Source of the DNA: Streptomyces sp. QL37
GTDB lineage: Bacteria; Actinomycetota; Actinomycetes; Streptomycetales; Streptomycetaceae
NCBI RefSeq assembly: GCF_002941025.1
Contig: NZ_PTJS01000001.1
Span: 1,736,001 to 1,800,000, forward strand
Reading direction: 5' to 3'
DNA: 64,000 nucleotides
Below, piece after piece: positions 38,292 to 46,948 of the stretch (within the stretch, counting starts at the first letter, position 1; every line of letters starts with the position of its first letter). The notes under the pieces are model-generated. The model ran no database searches and was not told the DNA's origin. It saw only the letters and a list, made by a program, of their open reading frames with translations. Made by a program: the position numbers and the translations under genes.

Positions 38292-38753
38292 TTATCGCGT
38301 TTTGGCCTCCGGGCCGCTCTCCGCCGACTCCGCGTACATCTCGGAGAGCTCGGGGCTTCCCGACATCGCCCAGTCGAGACCGGCGGCGACCACATCGATC
38401 TCCCGCCCGGAACCCAGCCGCACCACGGGCTTTCCACCGGCCAGGATGTCCCATGCGGCCCCGGGGACGGTACGCACCAGCACGGTGCCGAGGTAGAGGC
38501 CCGCGTCGTTGCCCACCCAGGGCAGCTCCTCCGGGTCGTCCCGCCAGATCGGCGTCAGCTGGTCGAGCGCGGACAACGAGGCGGGGCTGTCGTCGAGTTC
38601 GAGCCCGCACTGCCCTGCCCGGGCGCGCAGCAACTCGCATTCCGCGAACAGCTCGGCCACGCCGTCCGGGTCGGTCCCGACGGCGGCCGCGAGAGCCGCC
38701 GCACGTGTACCGCCTTGGCGCTTCCGCCAGTTGTCCAGGAAGGGAATGTTCAT
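38292..38753 (-). CDS. DUF6278-like conserved hypothetical protein
   Basis: A 153-aa acidic soluble protein beginning [15 protein letters not shown], with [14 protein letters not shown] and [24 protein letters not shown] recall this as a Streptomyces family (DUF6278) of unknown function. No catalytic motif or membrane segment is seen. Monocistronic, divergent from the SDR gene. Confidence 0.72.
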   Translation of the reverse strand: MNIPFLDNWRKRQGGTRAAALAAAVGTDPDGVAELFAECELLRARAGQCGLELDDSPASLSALDQLTPIWRDDPEELPWVGNDAGLYLGTVLVRTVPGAAWDILAGGKPVVRLGSGREIDVVAAGLDWAMSGSPELSEMYAESAESGPEAKTR

Positions 38754-38860
38754 ACCACCAGGATCCCACCCCGGACGGCTTCCGCACCGCAGGGCGCGCG
38801 ACTGTTCCGGTTCCGGGACCCGGCCCGTACACCCGCCGGCCACGTCTTTAGGGTACGAGG

Positions 38861-39640
38861 ATGACGTCGCAGAACTATCTCTCCGAACTCTTCTCGCTGG
38901 AAGGCCGGGTCGCCGTGGTGACCGGCGGCAGCTCCGGCATCGGCCGGGCCATCGCAGGGGCCCTGGCGCACGCCGGCGCGAGCGTCGTGGTCGTGGCGCG
39001 CGGGGAGGCGGAGCTGGTGCGGACCGTCGGTGAACTCGACGCCGAAGGCTGCCGTGCGGCCTGGGTGAGCGCCGACCTCGGAACCACCGAAGGCGTGCGT
39101 ACGGCCGGGGAGGGTGCGGTCGCCGCGTTCGGTGAGCCCGACATCCTCGTCAACTGCGCGGGTATCAACCTGCGGCCGCCGATGAGCGAGCTCGACGAGG
39201 ACGTCTGGGACACCACGATGACGGTGAACCTCAAGGCCCCCTACCTGCTGGGCCGCCGGTTCGGACCGGGCATGGCGGAGCGCGGCTTCGGCCGGATCAT
39301 CCACATCACCTCCCAGCAGGCACACCGCGCGTTCGTGCAGAGCGGGGCGTACGGGGTCTCCAAGGGTGCGCTGGAATCGCTGGCCCGCTCACAGGCCGAG
39401 GCATGGTCGCCGCACGGAGTCACCTGCAACACGCTGGTGCCCGGGTTCGTGATGACTCCGCTCAACGAACGGCTGTCGTCCGACCCGGAGCGGGTGGCGG
39501 CGCTGGCCGCCCGCACGATGGTGGGACGCAACGGGCTGGCCCAGGACTTCGCCGGCGCGGCGGTGTTCCTCGCGAGCGTCGCCTCCTCGTACGTCACCGG
39601 GCAGTCGCTGTTCGTCGACGGCGGGTTCTCCGTCCACTGA
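38861..39640 (+). CDS. SDR oxidoreductase (gluconate 5-dehydrogenase-like)
   Basis: A 259-aa classical SDR: GGSSGIG, NCAGIN, catalytic Ser in ITSQQAH, the YGVSK pair (YxxxK) and a FVDGGFSVH C-terminus. The extra start VTGGSSGIGRAIAGAL and length fit gluconate/2-deoxygluconate dehydrogenase-type enzymes acting on sugar acids. TTAGGG lies 7 nt before the ATG. No neighbouring sugar genes confirm the substrate. Confidence 0.85.
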   Translation: MTSQNYLSELFSLEGRVAVVTGGSSGIGRAIAGALAHAGASVVVVARGEAELVRTVGELDAEGCRAAWVSADLGTTEGVRTAGEGAVAAFGEPDILVNCAGINLRPPMSELDEDVWDTTMTVNLKAPYLLGRRFGPGMAERGFGRIIHITSQQAHRAFVQSGAYGVSKGALESLARSQAEAWSPHGVTCNTLVPGFVMTPLNERLSSDPERVAALAARTMVGRNGLAQDFAGAAVFLASVASSYVTGQSLFVDGGFSVH

Positions 39641-39659
39641 GGTGATCCGGTGAACGCGG

Positions 39660-39684
39660 GATGCCGCCCGGCAAGGGCGGCATC
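39660..39684. terminator. Hairpin between convergent genes
   Basis: GATGCCGCCC, 5-nt loop, GGGCGGCATC: a perfect 10-bp stem between the SDR and Clp_N gene ends, likely a shared terminator. Confidence 0.6.
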
Positions 39685-39701
39685 GCGGCACCTTCGCGTT
39701 C

Positions 39702-40451
39702 TCAGCTCCGGGCGTCCGGGGCCGGCTCCCCTTCATCGGCCGCGACCGCGGCGGCGACGTCGGACGACGCCACGTCCTTGTCGACGCCCAGCCCCGCGAG
39801 CAGGCCCGCGCCTCCCTCGAACTCCAGCACGGCCAGCACGATGTGCCCGGTTCCGATGAAGTTGTGGCCGAGGCGCAGGGCCTCCCGGAAGGTGAGTTCG
39901 AGGACCTTGCGGGCCCCGGCGTCGTACGGGATCAGCTCGGGGACGTCGGCGGCGGCGGCCGGCAGGGCGAGTGCCGCAGCCTCCCGGACCGCTTCCAGTG
40001 CGACTCCCTGTCCGACGATCACCTGGGCACCGAGGGAGTCCGGCTCGGCCAGGAGGCCCAGGACCAGGTGCTCCACCCCCACCTCGTCGTTGCGGGCGGC
40101 CTGGGCCTCGTTGTTGGCACCCATGACGACATTCCTGGCCTCCTGGTCGAACTGGCCGAAGCCCTGGCCCGGATCAAGGTCCGAGGCCTCGCCGGGCTTC
40201 TTGGGCACGAACCTCTTCTGGGCGGCCTGCCGCGTGACGCCCATGCTCCGGCCGATGTCCGTCCATGAAGCGCCGGAGCGGCGCGCCTGGTCCACGAAGT
40301 GGCCGATGAGGTGGTCGGCGACCTCCCCGAGGTGATCCGCGGCGACCACCGCTCCGGAGAGCTGTTCCAGGGTGTCGCTGTGGGTCTCCTTGATCGCGTC
40401 GATCAGGTCGTCGAGACGGATGGGCGGATTGGCGCGCAGCGGCTTCGTCAT
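39702..40451 (-). CDS. Clp N-terminal-domain protein with N-terminal helix-turn-helix
   Basis: A 249-aa protein. Residues 55-85 form an HTH (GASWTDIGRSMGVTRQAAQKRF). Residues about 95-235 form a Clp_N double repeat (NEVGVEHLVLGLL- and IGTGHIVLAVLE-type segments) like that of ClpA/ClpC, but with no AAA+ ATPase. It is probably a DNA-binding protein that reads out protease-chaperone clients or adaptors. Two palindromes directly upstream of its start suggest autoregulation. Confidence 0.83.
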   Translation of the reverse strand: MTKPLRANPPIRLDDLIDAIKETHSDTLEQLSGAVVAADHLGEVADHLIGHFVDQARRSGASWTDIGRSMGVTRQAAQKRFVPKKPGEASDLDPGQGFGQFDQEARNVVMGANNEAQAARNDEVGVEHLVLGLLAEPDSLGAQVIVGQGVALEAVREAAALALPAAAADVPELIPYDAGARKVLELTFREALRLGHNFIGTGHIVLAVLEFEGGAGLLAGLGVDKDVASSDVAAAVAADEGEPAPDARS

Positions 40452-40453
40452 GG

Positions 40454-40498
40454 GGCAACCCTAGGTTGACACCCACGACTCGTCAACCGAGGGTTGAC
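40454..40498. promoter_or_regulatory. Twin palindromic operators upstream of the Clp_N/HTH gene
   Basis: Site 1 is GGCAACC-CTA-GGTTGAC (40454-40470) and site 2 is GTCAACC-GAG-GGTTGAC (40482-40498, perfect 7-bp arms). Their centres are 28 bp apart, and site 1 begins 3 bp from the start codon, so binding there would block translation initiation or transcription. A likely autoregulatory operator. Confidence 0.65.
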
Positions 40499-40514
40499 AG
40501 TCGGAAGCCGGCCG

Positions 40515-41294
40515 TCAGACGTCGAGGTCCACGACCACCGGGGCGTGGTCGGACGCCCCCTTGCCCTTGCGCTCCTCACGGTCGACGTAGCTGTCCTTGA
40601 CCGCCGACGCGAAGGAGGCGTTGCCGTAGACGAGGTCGATGCGCATGCCCTTGTTCTTCGGGAAGCTGAGCTGGCGGTAGTCCCAGTAGGTGTACGGGTG
40701 GTCGTACTTGAGGGGGCGCGGCACCACGTCGGAGAGCCCCTCCTCGCGCAGCGTCGCGAGCGCCGCCCGCTCGGCCGGGGTGACGTGCGTCGCGCCGACG
40801 AAGAGCGCCGGGTCCCAGACGTCCTCGTCCGTCGGCGCGATGTTGAAGTCGCCGAGGACCGCGAACGGCCGGGTCCCCGCCGCGTCCGCGGCGACGGCCT
40901 TCTGCAGCGCCTCCAGCCAGCGAAGCTTGTAGGCGTAGTGGTCGTGGTCGACCTCGCGGCCGTTCGGGACGTAGACCGACCAGACGCGGGCGGGGCCGCA
41001 CGTCGCCGAGACCGCCCTCGGCTCCTGCACTCCCTCGTAGTCCGGGCCTTCGGGCAGGCCCGTCACGACGTCCGCGAGGCCGACGCGGGAGAGCAGCGCC
41101 ACGCCGTTCCACCGGCCCGTGGCGTTGACCGCGGACTCGTAACCCGCCTCGCGCAGCGCTTCGGCGGGGAACTGCTCCAGCGTGCATTTGGTCTCCTGGA
41201 GGCAGAGCACGTCCGTGCCGCTGCTCTCCAGCCAGGCCAGCAGCCTGGGGAGCCGGGCGGTGATCGAGTTGACGTTCCATGTGGCGATGCGCAT
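40515..41294 (-). CDS. xthA: Exodeoxyribonuclease III / AP endonuclease
   Basis: A 259-aa Mg-dependent base-excision-repair nuclease: start MRIATWNVNSI, metal-binding Glu in LQETKC, catalytic VYVPNG, VLGDFNIAP and terminal SDHAPVVVDL are all present. It cuts DNA at abasic sites and removes 3'-blocking groups. Full length and intact. Confidence 0.95.
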   Translation of the reverse strand: MRIATWNVNSITARLPRLLAWLESSGTDVLCLQETKCTLEQFPAEALREAGYESAVNATGRWNGVALLSRVGLADVVTGLPEGPDYEGVQEPRAVSATCGPARVWSVYVPNGREVDHDHYAYKLRWLEALQKAVAADAAGTRPFAVLGDFNIAPTDEDVWDPALFVGATHVTPAERAALATLREEGLSDVVPRPLKYDHPYTYWDYRQLSFPKNKGMRIDLVYGNASFASAVKDSYVDREERKGKGASDHAPVVVDLDV

Positions 41295-41328
41295 GCGGTA
41301 AACCTAACCGCTCCCACTGACAGCCGGG

Positions 41329-41976
41329 TCAGAGACGGGTCGCGTCGCCCGGGGCCAGCCGCCCGTGGTCCGCGCCGCCCAGTGCGCCGATCTGCATGTC
41401 GTAGATCGGGCGGGCGAGGTCGGTGAGCAGGGCGTCGTGGATGTCGATCGCGCGGCGCGGCTTCACCTCGCGTACGTAGTCGATGACCTCCGAGATCTTG
41501 CTCCAGGGGGCCATGACCGGCAGCATCAGCGTGTCCACCGGGTGGTCGGGCACCGTGAAGGCGTCGCCGGGGTGGAAGACCGAACCGTCCACGAGGAACC
41601 CGATGTTGGTGATCCTCGGGATGTCCGGGTGGATCACCGCGTGCAGTTCCCCGTGCACCTGTACATCGAGTCCCGCGGCGGTGAACGTGTCGCCGTGACC
41701 GACCGTGTGCACGCGCCCCGGGAACGCTGCGGACACCTGCTCGGCCACACTGCGCAGGGTCCACACGCGCGCGGCGGGGTTGGACTCCAACGCGGCGCGC
41801 AGCCGCGCCTCGTTGAAGTGATCCGGGTGTTCGTGGGTCACCAGGATCGCGTCGGCACCGACCGCGGCGTCGTCCTCGGCGAACCCACCGGGGTCGATGA
41901 CGAGCGTCTGCCCGTCCCGCTCCAGGCGGACGCAGGAGTGGATCTTCTTGGTGAGGGTGAGAGACGAAGCGTTCAT
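41329..41976 (-). CDS. MBL-fold metal-dependent hydrolase
   Basis: A 215-aa metallo-beta-lactamase-fold protein. The metal motif is THEHPDHF (HxHxDH); other ligands are in the VHGELHAV region and HPGDAF. It resembles UlaG-like/YtnP-like hydrolases of unknown substrate. Close to but separate from xthA (34 bp) and pcaL (12 bp), all on the minus strand, so cotranscription with pcaL is possible. Confidence 0.85.
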   Translation of the reverse strand: MNASSLTLTKKIHSCVRLERDGQTLVIDPGGFAEDDAAVGADAILVTHEHPDHFNEARLRAALESNPAARVWTLRSVAEQVSAAFPGRVHTVGHGDTFTAAGLDVQVHGELHAVIHPDIPRITNIGFLVDGSVFHPGDAFTVPDHPVDTLMLPVMAPWSKISEVIDYVREVKPRRAIDIHDALLTDLARPIYDMQIGALGGADHGRLAPGDATRL

Positions 41977-41988
41977 GCACCCATCCTG

Positions 41989-44016
41989 CTACGCGGGCGG
42001 GGTGGTTTCCTCCTGGATCACGGACTGCGCGATCTCGAACGCCGCGCCTGCCGCCGGGATGCCGCAGTAGACGGCGGTCTGGAGCAGCACCTCCTTGATC
42101 TCGACCGGTGTGAGCCCGTTGCGCAGGGCCGCCCTGACGTGCTGTGCGAGCCCGCCCAGGTGCCCGGACGCGACGACCGCGGTGAGGGAGACACAACTGC
42201 GGGACCTGCGGTCGAGGCCCTCCCGGCTCCAGATCTCGCCCCAGGCGTAGCGGGTGAGGAGGTTCTGGAAGTCGTCGGTGAAGCCGTCCGAGGCCGCCGT
42301 CGCCGCGTCCACGTGGGCATCGCCCAGCACCTCGCGCCGGACCTTCATCCCCCGGTCGTACCGGTCGCTGCGTCCCGTGGGAGAGGCGTCGGGCAGGTCG
42401 GCCGCGGCCGCGATCTCCGCGACGGGGACGACGGGGGCGAACGGGGCGGAGAAGCCCGGGGACGGCGGCGGCACGGGGATCGACGCCTGGGTGTCCTGCC
42501 AGGCGGTCGAGAAGTGCATCAGCAGCAGGTCGGTGACGGCGGCGGGCTGCTCGACCGGGGCCAGGTGGGAGGCTCCGGGGACGAGGGCGAGCCGGGCGTC
42601 CGGGATGCCCGCGACCAGGGTGCGGGCCTCGGCCGGGCCGGTGACCTTGTCCTCGGCCCCGACCAGGACGAGGGTCGGCACGCCGATGCGGGGCAGTTCC
42701 GTACGGATGTCGAAGGCGGCCAGGGCCTCGCAGGAGGCGATGTAGCAGCCGGGGTCGGTGGTGCGGACCATCTGGACCGCCCACTCGACGATGGCCGGCT
42801 GCGCGGCGGCGAAGCCGGGGGTGAACCAGCGCTCCGGGGAGGTCCGGGCGATCGGCTCCAGGCCGTTGCTGCGGACGATCACCCCGCGCTGCCGGAATTC
42901 GTCGGCGGTGCCGAAGCGGGGCGACGCGGCGACGAGCGCCAGGGCGGCGACCCGGTGCGGGTGGCGCAGCGCGAGGTCGGCACCGACGGCGCCGCCGATG
43001 GAACAGCCCGCGTAACCGAAGCGCTGGACGCCGACGCTCTCCAGTGTGGCGAGGAGGCGGTCGGCGAGGTCGGTGACCGCTGCGGCGGGGTAAGCGGGGG
43101 CTCCGCCGTGCCCCGGAAGGTCGTAGCGGAAGATCCTCCAGTGCTGGGAGAGCTCCGGTATCTGGCGGTCCCACATGTGCCATGTGGTGCCGAGCGAGGG
43201 CCCGATGACCAGGACCGGGGCGTCCTCCGGACCGTCGAAGCGGTACTGGAGCAGCCGGCCGGGCCCCGGCCCCTGCGCGGTCTGGGGGCCGGGGGCGGGC
43301 TGCGGTGCCTGCGCCGCAGGACCGGCCGGCGGCGCTCCGCCGGGGCCCTGGGGCTGCTGCGCGGTCTGCGGCTGGGAGTGCTGCGGAGCCAGCGGCTGGG
43401 AGTGCTGCGGAGCCAGCGGCTGGGAGTGCTGCGGAGCCAGCGGCTGGGTGTGCTGCGGCCCGGAGGGCTGCTGCGAGTGCGGCTGGGCCGGCGCGGGGTG
43501 CGGGACCTGCGGCTGGGAGTGCTGCGGACCCAGCGGCTGTGCGGGCTGCGGAGCCAGCGGCTGGGTGTGCTGCGGCCCGGAGGGCTGCTGCGAGTGCGGC
43601 TGGGCCGGCGCGGGGTGCGGGACCTGCGGCTGGGAGTGCTGCGGACCCAGCGGCTGTGCGGGCTGCGGAGCCAGCGGCTGGGTGTGCTGCGGCCCGGAGG
43701 GCTGCTGCGAGTGCGGCTGGGCCGGCGCGGGGTGCGGGACCTGCGGCCGGTCGTACGGCTGCGCAGGGGCGGACTGAACGGCGTACGGCTGTGCGTACTG
43801 CGGCCCGGAAGCCGGGGCGGGCGCCTGCTGCGGAGGCGGAGCGGCCGCCTGCGGCGGCTGGGCGGCCGTCGGCCCGGGGGCCTGCGCGTACGCCTGGCCG
43901 GGCGCGGGCTGAGGGGCCTGGGGCGACTGCCGGATCACTTCGCCCCGCAGTGGCTCGGGGTTGGCCGTCCGCGGGGGCCGGGCGGGCTGCGGGGTCGTCT
44001 CGCTCACTTCACTCAC
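41989..44016 (-). CDS. pcaL: Fused 3-oxoadipate enol-lactonase / 4-carboxymuconolactone decarboxylase with PQ-rich extension
   Basis: A 675-aa protein in three parts. Residues 1-250 are a Pro/Gln/Ala low-complexity extension with tandem repeats. Residues 252-500 are an alpha/beta hydrolase (nucleophile Ser in AGCSIGG, His in GASHLAP), the enol-lactonase. Residues about 545-665 are a carboxymuconolactone decarboxylase (EIWSREGLDRRSRS, ALRNGLTPVEIKEVLLQTAVYCG). The fusion catalyses two consecutive steps of protocatechuate degradation, as known for PcaL in Streptomyces and Rhodococcus. No other pca genes are nearby. The extension is odd for a cytoplasmic enzyme; usual PcaL is about 375-400 aa. 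Confidence 0.87.
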   Translation of the reverse strand: MSEVSETTPQPARPPRTANPEPLRGEVIRQSPQAPQPAPGQAYAQAPGPTAAQPPQAAAPPPQQAPAPASGPQYAQPYAVQSAPAQPYDRPQVPHPAPAQPHSQQPSGPQHTQPLAPQPAQPLGPQHSQPQVPHPAPAQPHSQQPSGPQHTQPLAPQPAQPLGPQHSQPQVPHPAPAQPHSQQPSGPQHTQPLAPQHSQPLAPQHSQPLAPQHSQPQTAQQPQGPGGAPPAGPAAQAPQPAPGPQTAQGPGPGRLLQYRFDGPEDAPVLVIGPSLGTTWHMWDRQIPELSQHWRIFRYDLPGHGGAPAYPAAAVTDLADRLLATLESVGVQRFGYAGCSIGGAVGADLALRHPHRVAALALVAASPRFGTADEFRQRGVIVRSNGLEPIARTSPERWFTPGFAAAQPAIVEWAVQMVRTTDPGCYIASCEALAAFDIRTELPRIGVPTLVLVGAEDKVTGPAEARTLVAGIPDARLALVPGASHLAPVEQPAAVTDLLLMHFSTAWQDTQASIPVPPPSPGFSAPFAPVVPVAEIAAAADLPDASPTGRSDRYDRGMKVRREVLGDAHVDAATAASDGFTDDFQNLLTRYAWGEIWSREGLDRRSRSCVSLTAVVASGHLGGLAQHVRAALRNGLTPVEIKEVLLQTAVYCGIPAAGAAFEIAQSVIQEETTPPA
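43370..43748 (-). repeat. Tandem repeats encoding the Pro/Gln-rich PcaL extension
   Basis: Three 24-bp units (43370-43441; peptide QPLAPQHS) are followed by two full 117-bp units (43442-43558 and 43559-43675) and most of a third (43676-43748), nearly identical. The 117-bp unit encodes 39 residues rich in QP, GPQH and PAP. Frame is preserved throughout. Confidence 0.9.
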
Positions 44017-44052
44017 TCGCTCCAGGGTAATGAGCGGCCCGTCCGCTCCCCG

Positions 44053-44724
44053 TCAGGGGGTCGACGCGGAGACCGCGTAGACGACCGGGGCCGCCGGATC
44101 GGTCATGTTGACGGTGATGGTCTGGGTGGGGCGCGGGTCCTTGTTCTTGTGGACCGTGCCCGCCCAGTCGACGCCCGGTCCGAAGTACCACCCGGTGATC
44201 TTGATGTCCCGTTCGCCGATGGTGACCTTGCCGGTCTCCAGCGCGGCACGGCCGGTGCCCACACCGCTCAGGAAGCGGTCGAGCCCGGCGGAGGTCGTAC
44301 GGAACTTCACGTACATCCGGCTGGCTTTCCAGTTGTTCGTCTCGTAGTACTGGACCCCCTGCGCATTGCCCGGGATGGGCAGCTCGAAGATCCGGCGCTG
44401 CATGCCGGACGGCCAGTCCTCGCGCAGCCCCTGGGCGGCGGCCTCGGCTTCCTTGTCCTTGCCGGAACGGCGGCTCTGGCCCGCGGAGATCACCAGATAG
44501 CCGGCCGGGATGCCGATGAGCAGCACGATGATGGTGAGCGTGATCAGGCGCCGTCTGACCACCCTGCGCCGGTCCTCGGGGGGCGTGCCGTCCCCCGAGG
44601 ACCCGGACGAGCCGGAGGACCCGGAGGACCCCGAAGAACCCGAGGCGCCGGACGACCCGGACGACCCCGGGGAGCCGGACGTAGGAGGCTGGCGCGGCAC
44701 GATGTGGTGCTCGGCTGCGGTCAT
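44053..44724 (-). CDS. Single-pass membrane protein with Gly-Ser repeat
   Basis: A 223-aa protein I do not recognise. Residues 15-45 are GSS repeats, residues about 60-80 one transmembrane helix (LITLTIIVLLIGIPAGYLVI) after a basic RRRVVRRR stretch, giving an outside C-terminal domain of about 140 residues with beta-strand character. Lies between pcaL and the ROK kinase; no functional hint from neighbours. Confidence 0.72.
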   Translation of the reverse strand: MTAAEHHIVPRQPPTSGSPGSSGSSGASGSSGSSGSSGSSGSSGDGTPPEDRRRVVRRRLITLTIIVLLIGIPAGYLVISAGQSRRSGKDKEAEAAAQGLREDWPSGMQRRIFELPIPGNAQGVQYYETNNWKASRMYVKFRTTSAGLDRFLSGVGTGRAALETGKVTIGERDIKITGWYFGPGVDWAGTVHKNKDPRPTQTITVNMTDPAAPVVYAVSASTP

Positions 44725-44788
44725 GTTCGGTGATCCCTCGAAGCTGCGGTACGGGGCGGGGTGCGGATGGCCGGAACGCGGCCCCCGG

Positions 44789-45955
44789 TCACTCGACGGG
44801 GCGGGTGCCGCGCGTGTTCCGGATGGTGCTCGCGGCCTGGTCGTAGAACTGCGCGTACCGCTCGTAGCGCTCGACCCGGCGCCGGTTGGTCCGGCGGAAC
44901 CTCCGGGCCACCAGACGGGCGAGGTCGGCGGCGCCGACCATCCCCGCCTCGGGGCCGAGCTGCGCCTTCGCGATCCGGGCCTCCGGGCGGTAGCCGCGGC
45001 CGGTGAGGTGGCGTTTGAAAGCGTCCCTGGCCGGACCGATCAGCAGGTCGTCGGCGGCGCTGACACCCCCGCCGATGACGAAGCAGGAGGGGTCGAGGGC
45101 GGCTGCGAGATTGGCGATGCCCACGCCGAGCCACTGGCCGATGTCCTGGAGGAGCTCCACGCACATGGCGTCGCCCTCACGGGCCAGTTCGGTGATGAGC
45201 GGCCCGGTGATGTCGGGGATGTTGCCCTTGACCCGCTCGATGATGCCGTGGGCCACCGGGGAGTCAGCCGCGGCCAGCTCCCTGGCCTCGCGCACGAGGG
45301 CGTTGCCCGAGCTGTACTGCTCCCAGCAGCCGCGGTTGCCGCACGGGCAGCGGTGCCCGCCGGGCACCACCTGCATATGGCCGAACTCACCCGCGACGCC
45401 GTACTTGCCGCGCTTGACGTGCCCGTCCTCGAGGATCGCCCCGCCGATGCCGGTGCCCAGCGTGATCATGACCAGGTGGTCCTCGCCGCGGCCGGCGCCG
45501 AAGCGCCACTCCGCCCAGGCCGCCGTGTTGGCGTCGTTGTCGACCATCACGGGGACCACCAGCCGGGAGGCGAGCGCGTCGCGGAGGGGTTCGTCCCGCC
45601 ACGCCAGGTGCGGGGCGAACAGCACCTTGGAGCGGTCCGCGTCGACCCAGCCCGCCGCGCCGATCCCGACGGCGTGCACATCGTGCCGGTCGGAGAGGTC
45701 CAGGACCAGCTCGACGATGGTGTCCTCGACGACCTTGGGGCTCTTGGACTTGTCCGGCGTCTCGGTGCGCAGGGTCTCCAGGATGTTGCCGTCGGCGTCG
45801 ACGACTCCGGCCATCACCTTGGTCCCGCCGATGTCGATGCCGACGGTCGGAACTCTGGGCGCCGTGAGGTGCGAGCGCCGCTCCTTGGTGCCGACGGTCC
45901 GCAGGACGGTGGCGCGGGCGGAGCCGCGGTGTGTGAAGTCGCGGTACGTGCTCAT
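44789..45955 (-). CDS. ROK-family sugar kinase
   Basis: A 388-aa ROK protein without an N-terminal HTH, so probably a kinase, not a repressor. The phosphate loop is GIDIGGTKV, the catalytic Asp is in VDNDANTAAWAEW, and the Zn motif is CPCGNRGCWEQYSSG. AGGGAC precedes the ATG. It lies 132 bp downstream of the sugar ABC transporter operon on the same strand and probably phosphorylates the imported sugar. It is longer than glucokinase GlkA (about 317 aa), with extra N- and C-terminal tails. Confidence 0.87.
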   Translation of the reverse strand: MSTYRDFTHRGSARATVLRTVGTKERRSHLTAPRVPTVGIDIGGTKVMAGVVDADGNILETLRTETPDKSKSPKVVEDTIVELVLDLSDRHDVHAVGIGAAGWVDADRSKVLFAPHLAWRDEPLRDALASRLVVPVMVDNDANTAAWAEWRFGAGRGEDHLVMITLGTGIGGAILEDGHVKRGKYGVAGEFGHMQVVPGGHRCPCGNRGCWEQYSSGNALVREARELAAADSPVAHGIIERVKGNIPDITGPLITELAREGDAMCVELLQDIGQWLGVGIANLAAALDPSCFVIGGGVSAADDLLIGPARDAFKRHLTGRGYRPEARIAKAQLGPEAGMVGAADLARLVARRFRRTNRRRVERYERYAQFYDQAASTIRNTRGTRPVE

Positions 45956-46087
45956 CGTCCCTGCGCAGGTCGGGGGGCCGGTCGGTGGTCCGTCCGGCGG
46001 CGGACGGCGCCCGCCGCACACGATTCTGCCATTCCCCCACCCCCGGAACCGGTCTCCGGGCCCGGGGCGGGGAACGCGGACCGTGGT

Positions 46088-46948
46088 TTACGGGGTGTCG
46101 TCACCGACCGGGCGGCCGCCGAGGTGGTCCGGCGAGGGGGCTCGTTCGAGCTCGTGGCTGAGCTCGTCGAGCTCGCTCCCACCGGCCATCTGACGGGTCA
46201 GTTCGTCGAGTGTGACGTCGTCCTTCGTGTGGCTCCCGGACATCGCGCCACGCTTGAGCAGCACGAACCGGTCGCCGACGAGATACGCGTGGTGAGGGTT
46301 GTGCGTGATGAGGACCACGCCGAGCCCGGCGTCCCTGGCGGCCGCGACGTACTTGAGCACGACCCCCGACTGCTTGACGCCCAGCGCCGCGGTCGGCTCG
46401 TCGAGGACGAGGACCTTGGCGCCGAAGTACACGGCACGCGCGATGGCCACGCACTGGCGTTCACCGCCTGACAGCGTGCCGATGGGTTGATCGACGTCGC
46501 GCAGGTCGATGCCCATGCGCAGCAGTTCCGCGCGGGTCGTCTCGCGCATCCGCCGTACGTCGAGGCGCTTGAAGGGGCCGGCGCCCTTCGTCGGCTCGGA
46601 GCCGAGGAAGAAGTTGCGCCAGACCGGCATCAGCGGAACGACGGCCAGATCCTGGTAGACGGTGGCGATGCCCCGGTCCAGCGCGTCACGCGGGTTGGCG
46701 AGCGTGGTCTCCTCGCCCTCGATCAGGAACGTCCCGGCGTCGTGCCGGTGCAGCCCCGCGATGATCTTGATGAGCGTGGACTTGCCGGCGCCGTTGTCCC
46801 CGAGGACGCAGGAGATCTCCCCCGCGTGCACCTCCAGCGAGACGTTCTCCAGGGCCTTGATGTTGCCGTAGTACTTGCTGACGCCGTCGAGCTCGACGAG
46901 CGCCGCGCCTGTCGCGTCCCGGGGGGCCGTAGCCTGGGTGGACGTCAT
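46088..46948 (-). CDS. Sugar ABC transporter ATPase (single-domain)
   Basis: A 286-aa ATPase with Walker [10 protein letters not shown], signature LSGGERQ, Walker [12 protein letters not shown] and switch His in ITHNPHHAY. Carbohydrate-uptake class 2 (ribose/xylose type), but with one ATPase domain instead of the usual two. Its ATG overlaps the permease stop by 4 bp. It powers the permease and binding protein encoded immediately upstream. Confidence 0.88.
   Translation of the reverse strand: MTSTQATAPRDATGAALVELDGVSKYYGNIKALENVSLEVHAGEISCVLGDNGAGKSTLIKIIAGLHRHDAGTFLIEGEETTLANPRDALDRGIATVYQDLAVVPLMPVWRNFFLGSEPTKGAGPFKRLDVRRMRETTRAELLRMGIDLRDVDQPIGTLSGGERQCVAIARAVYFGAKVLVLDEPTAALGVKQSGVVLKYVAAARDAGLGVVLITHNPHHAYLVGDRFVLLKRGAMSGSHTKDDVTLDELTRQMAGGSELDELSHELERAPSPDHLGGRPVGDDTP

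Noticed and set aside
43370..43748. Tandem repeats resembling a repeat array
   Set aside because: Not CRISPR: the units are contiguous coding repeats without unique spacers, in frame within pcaL.
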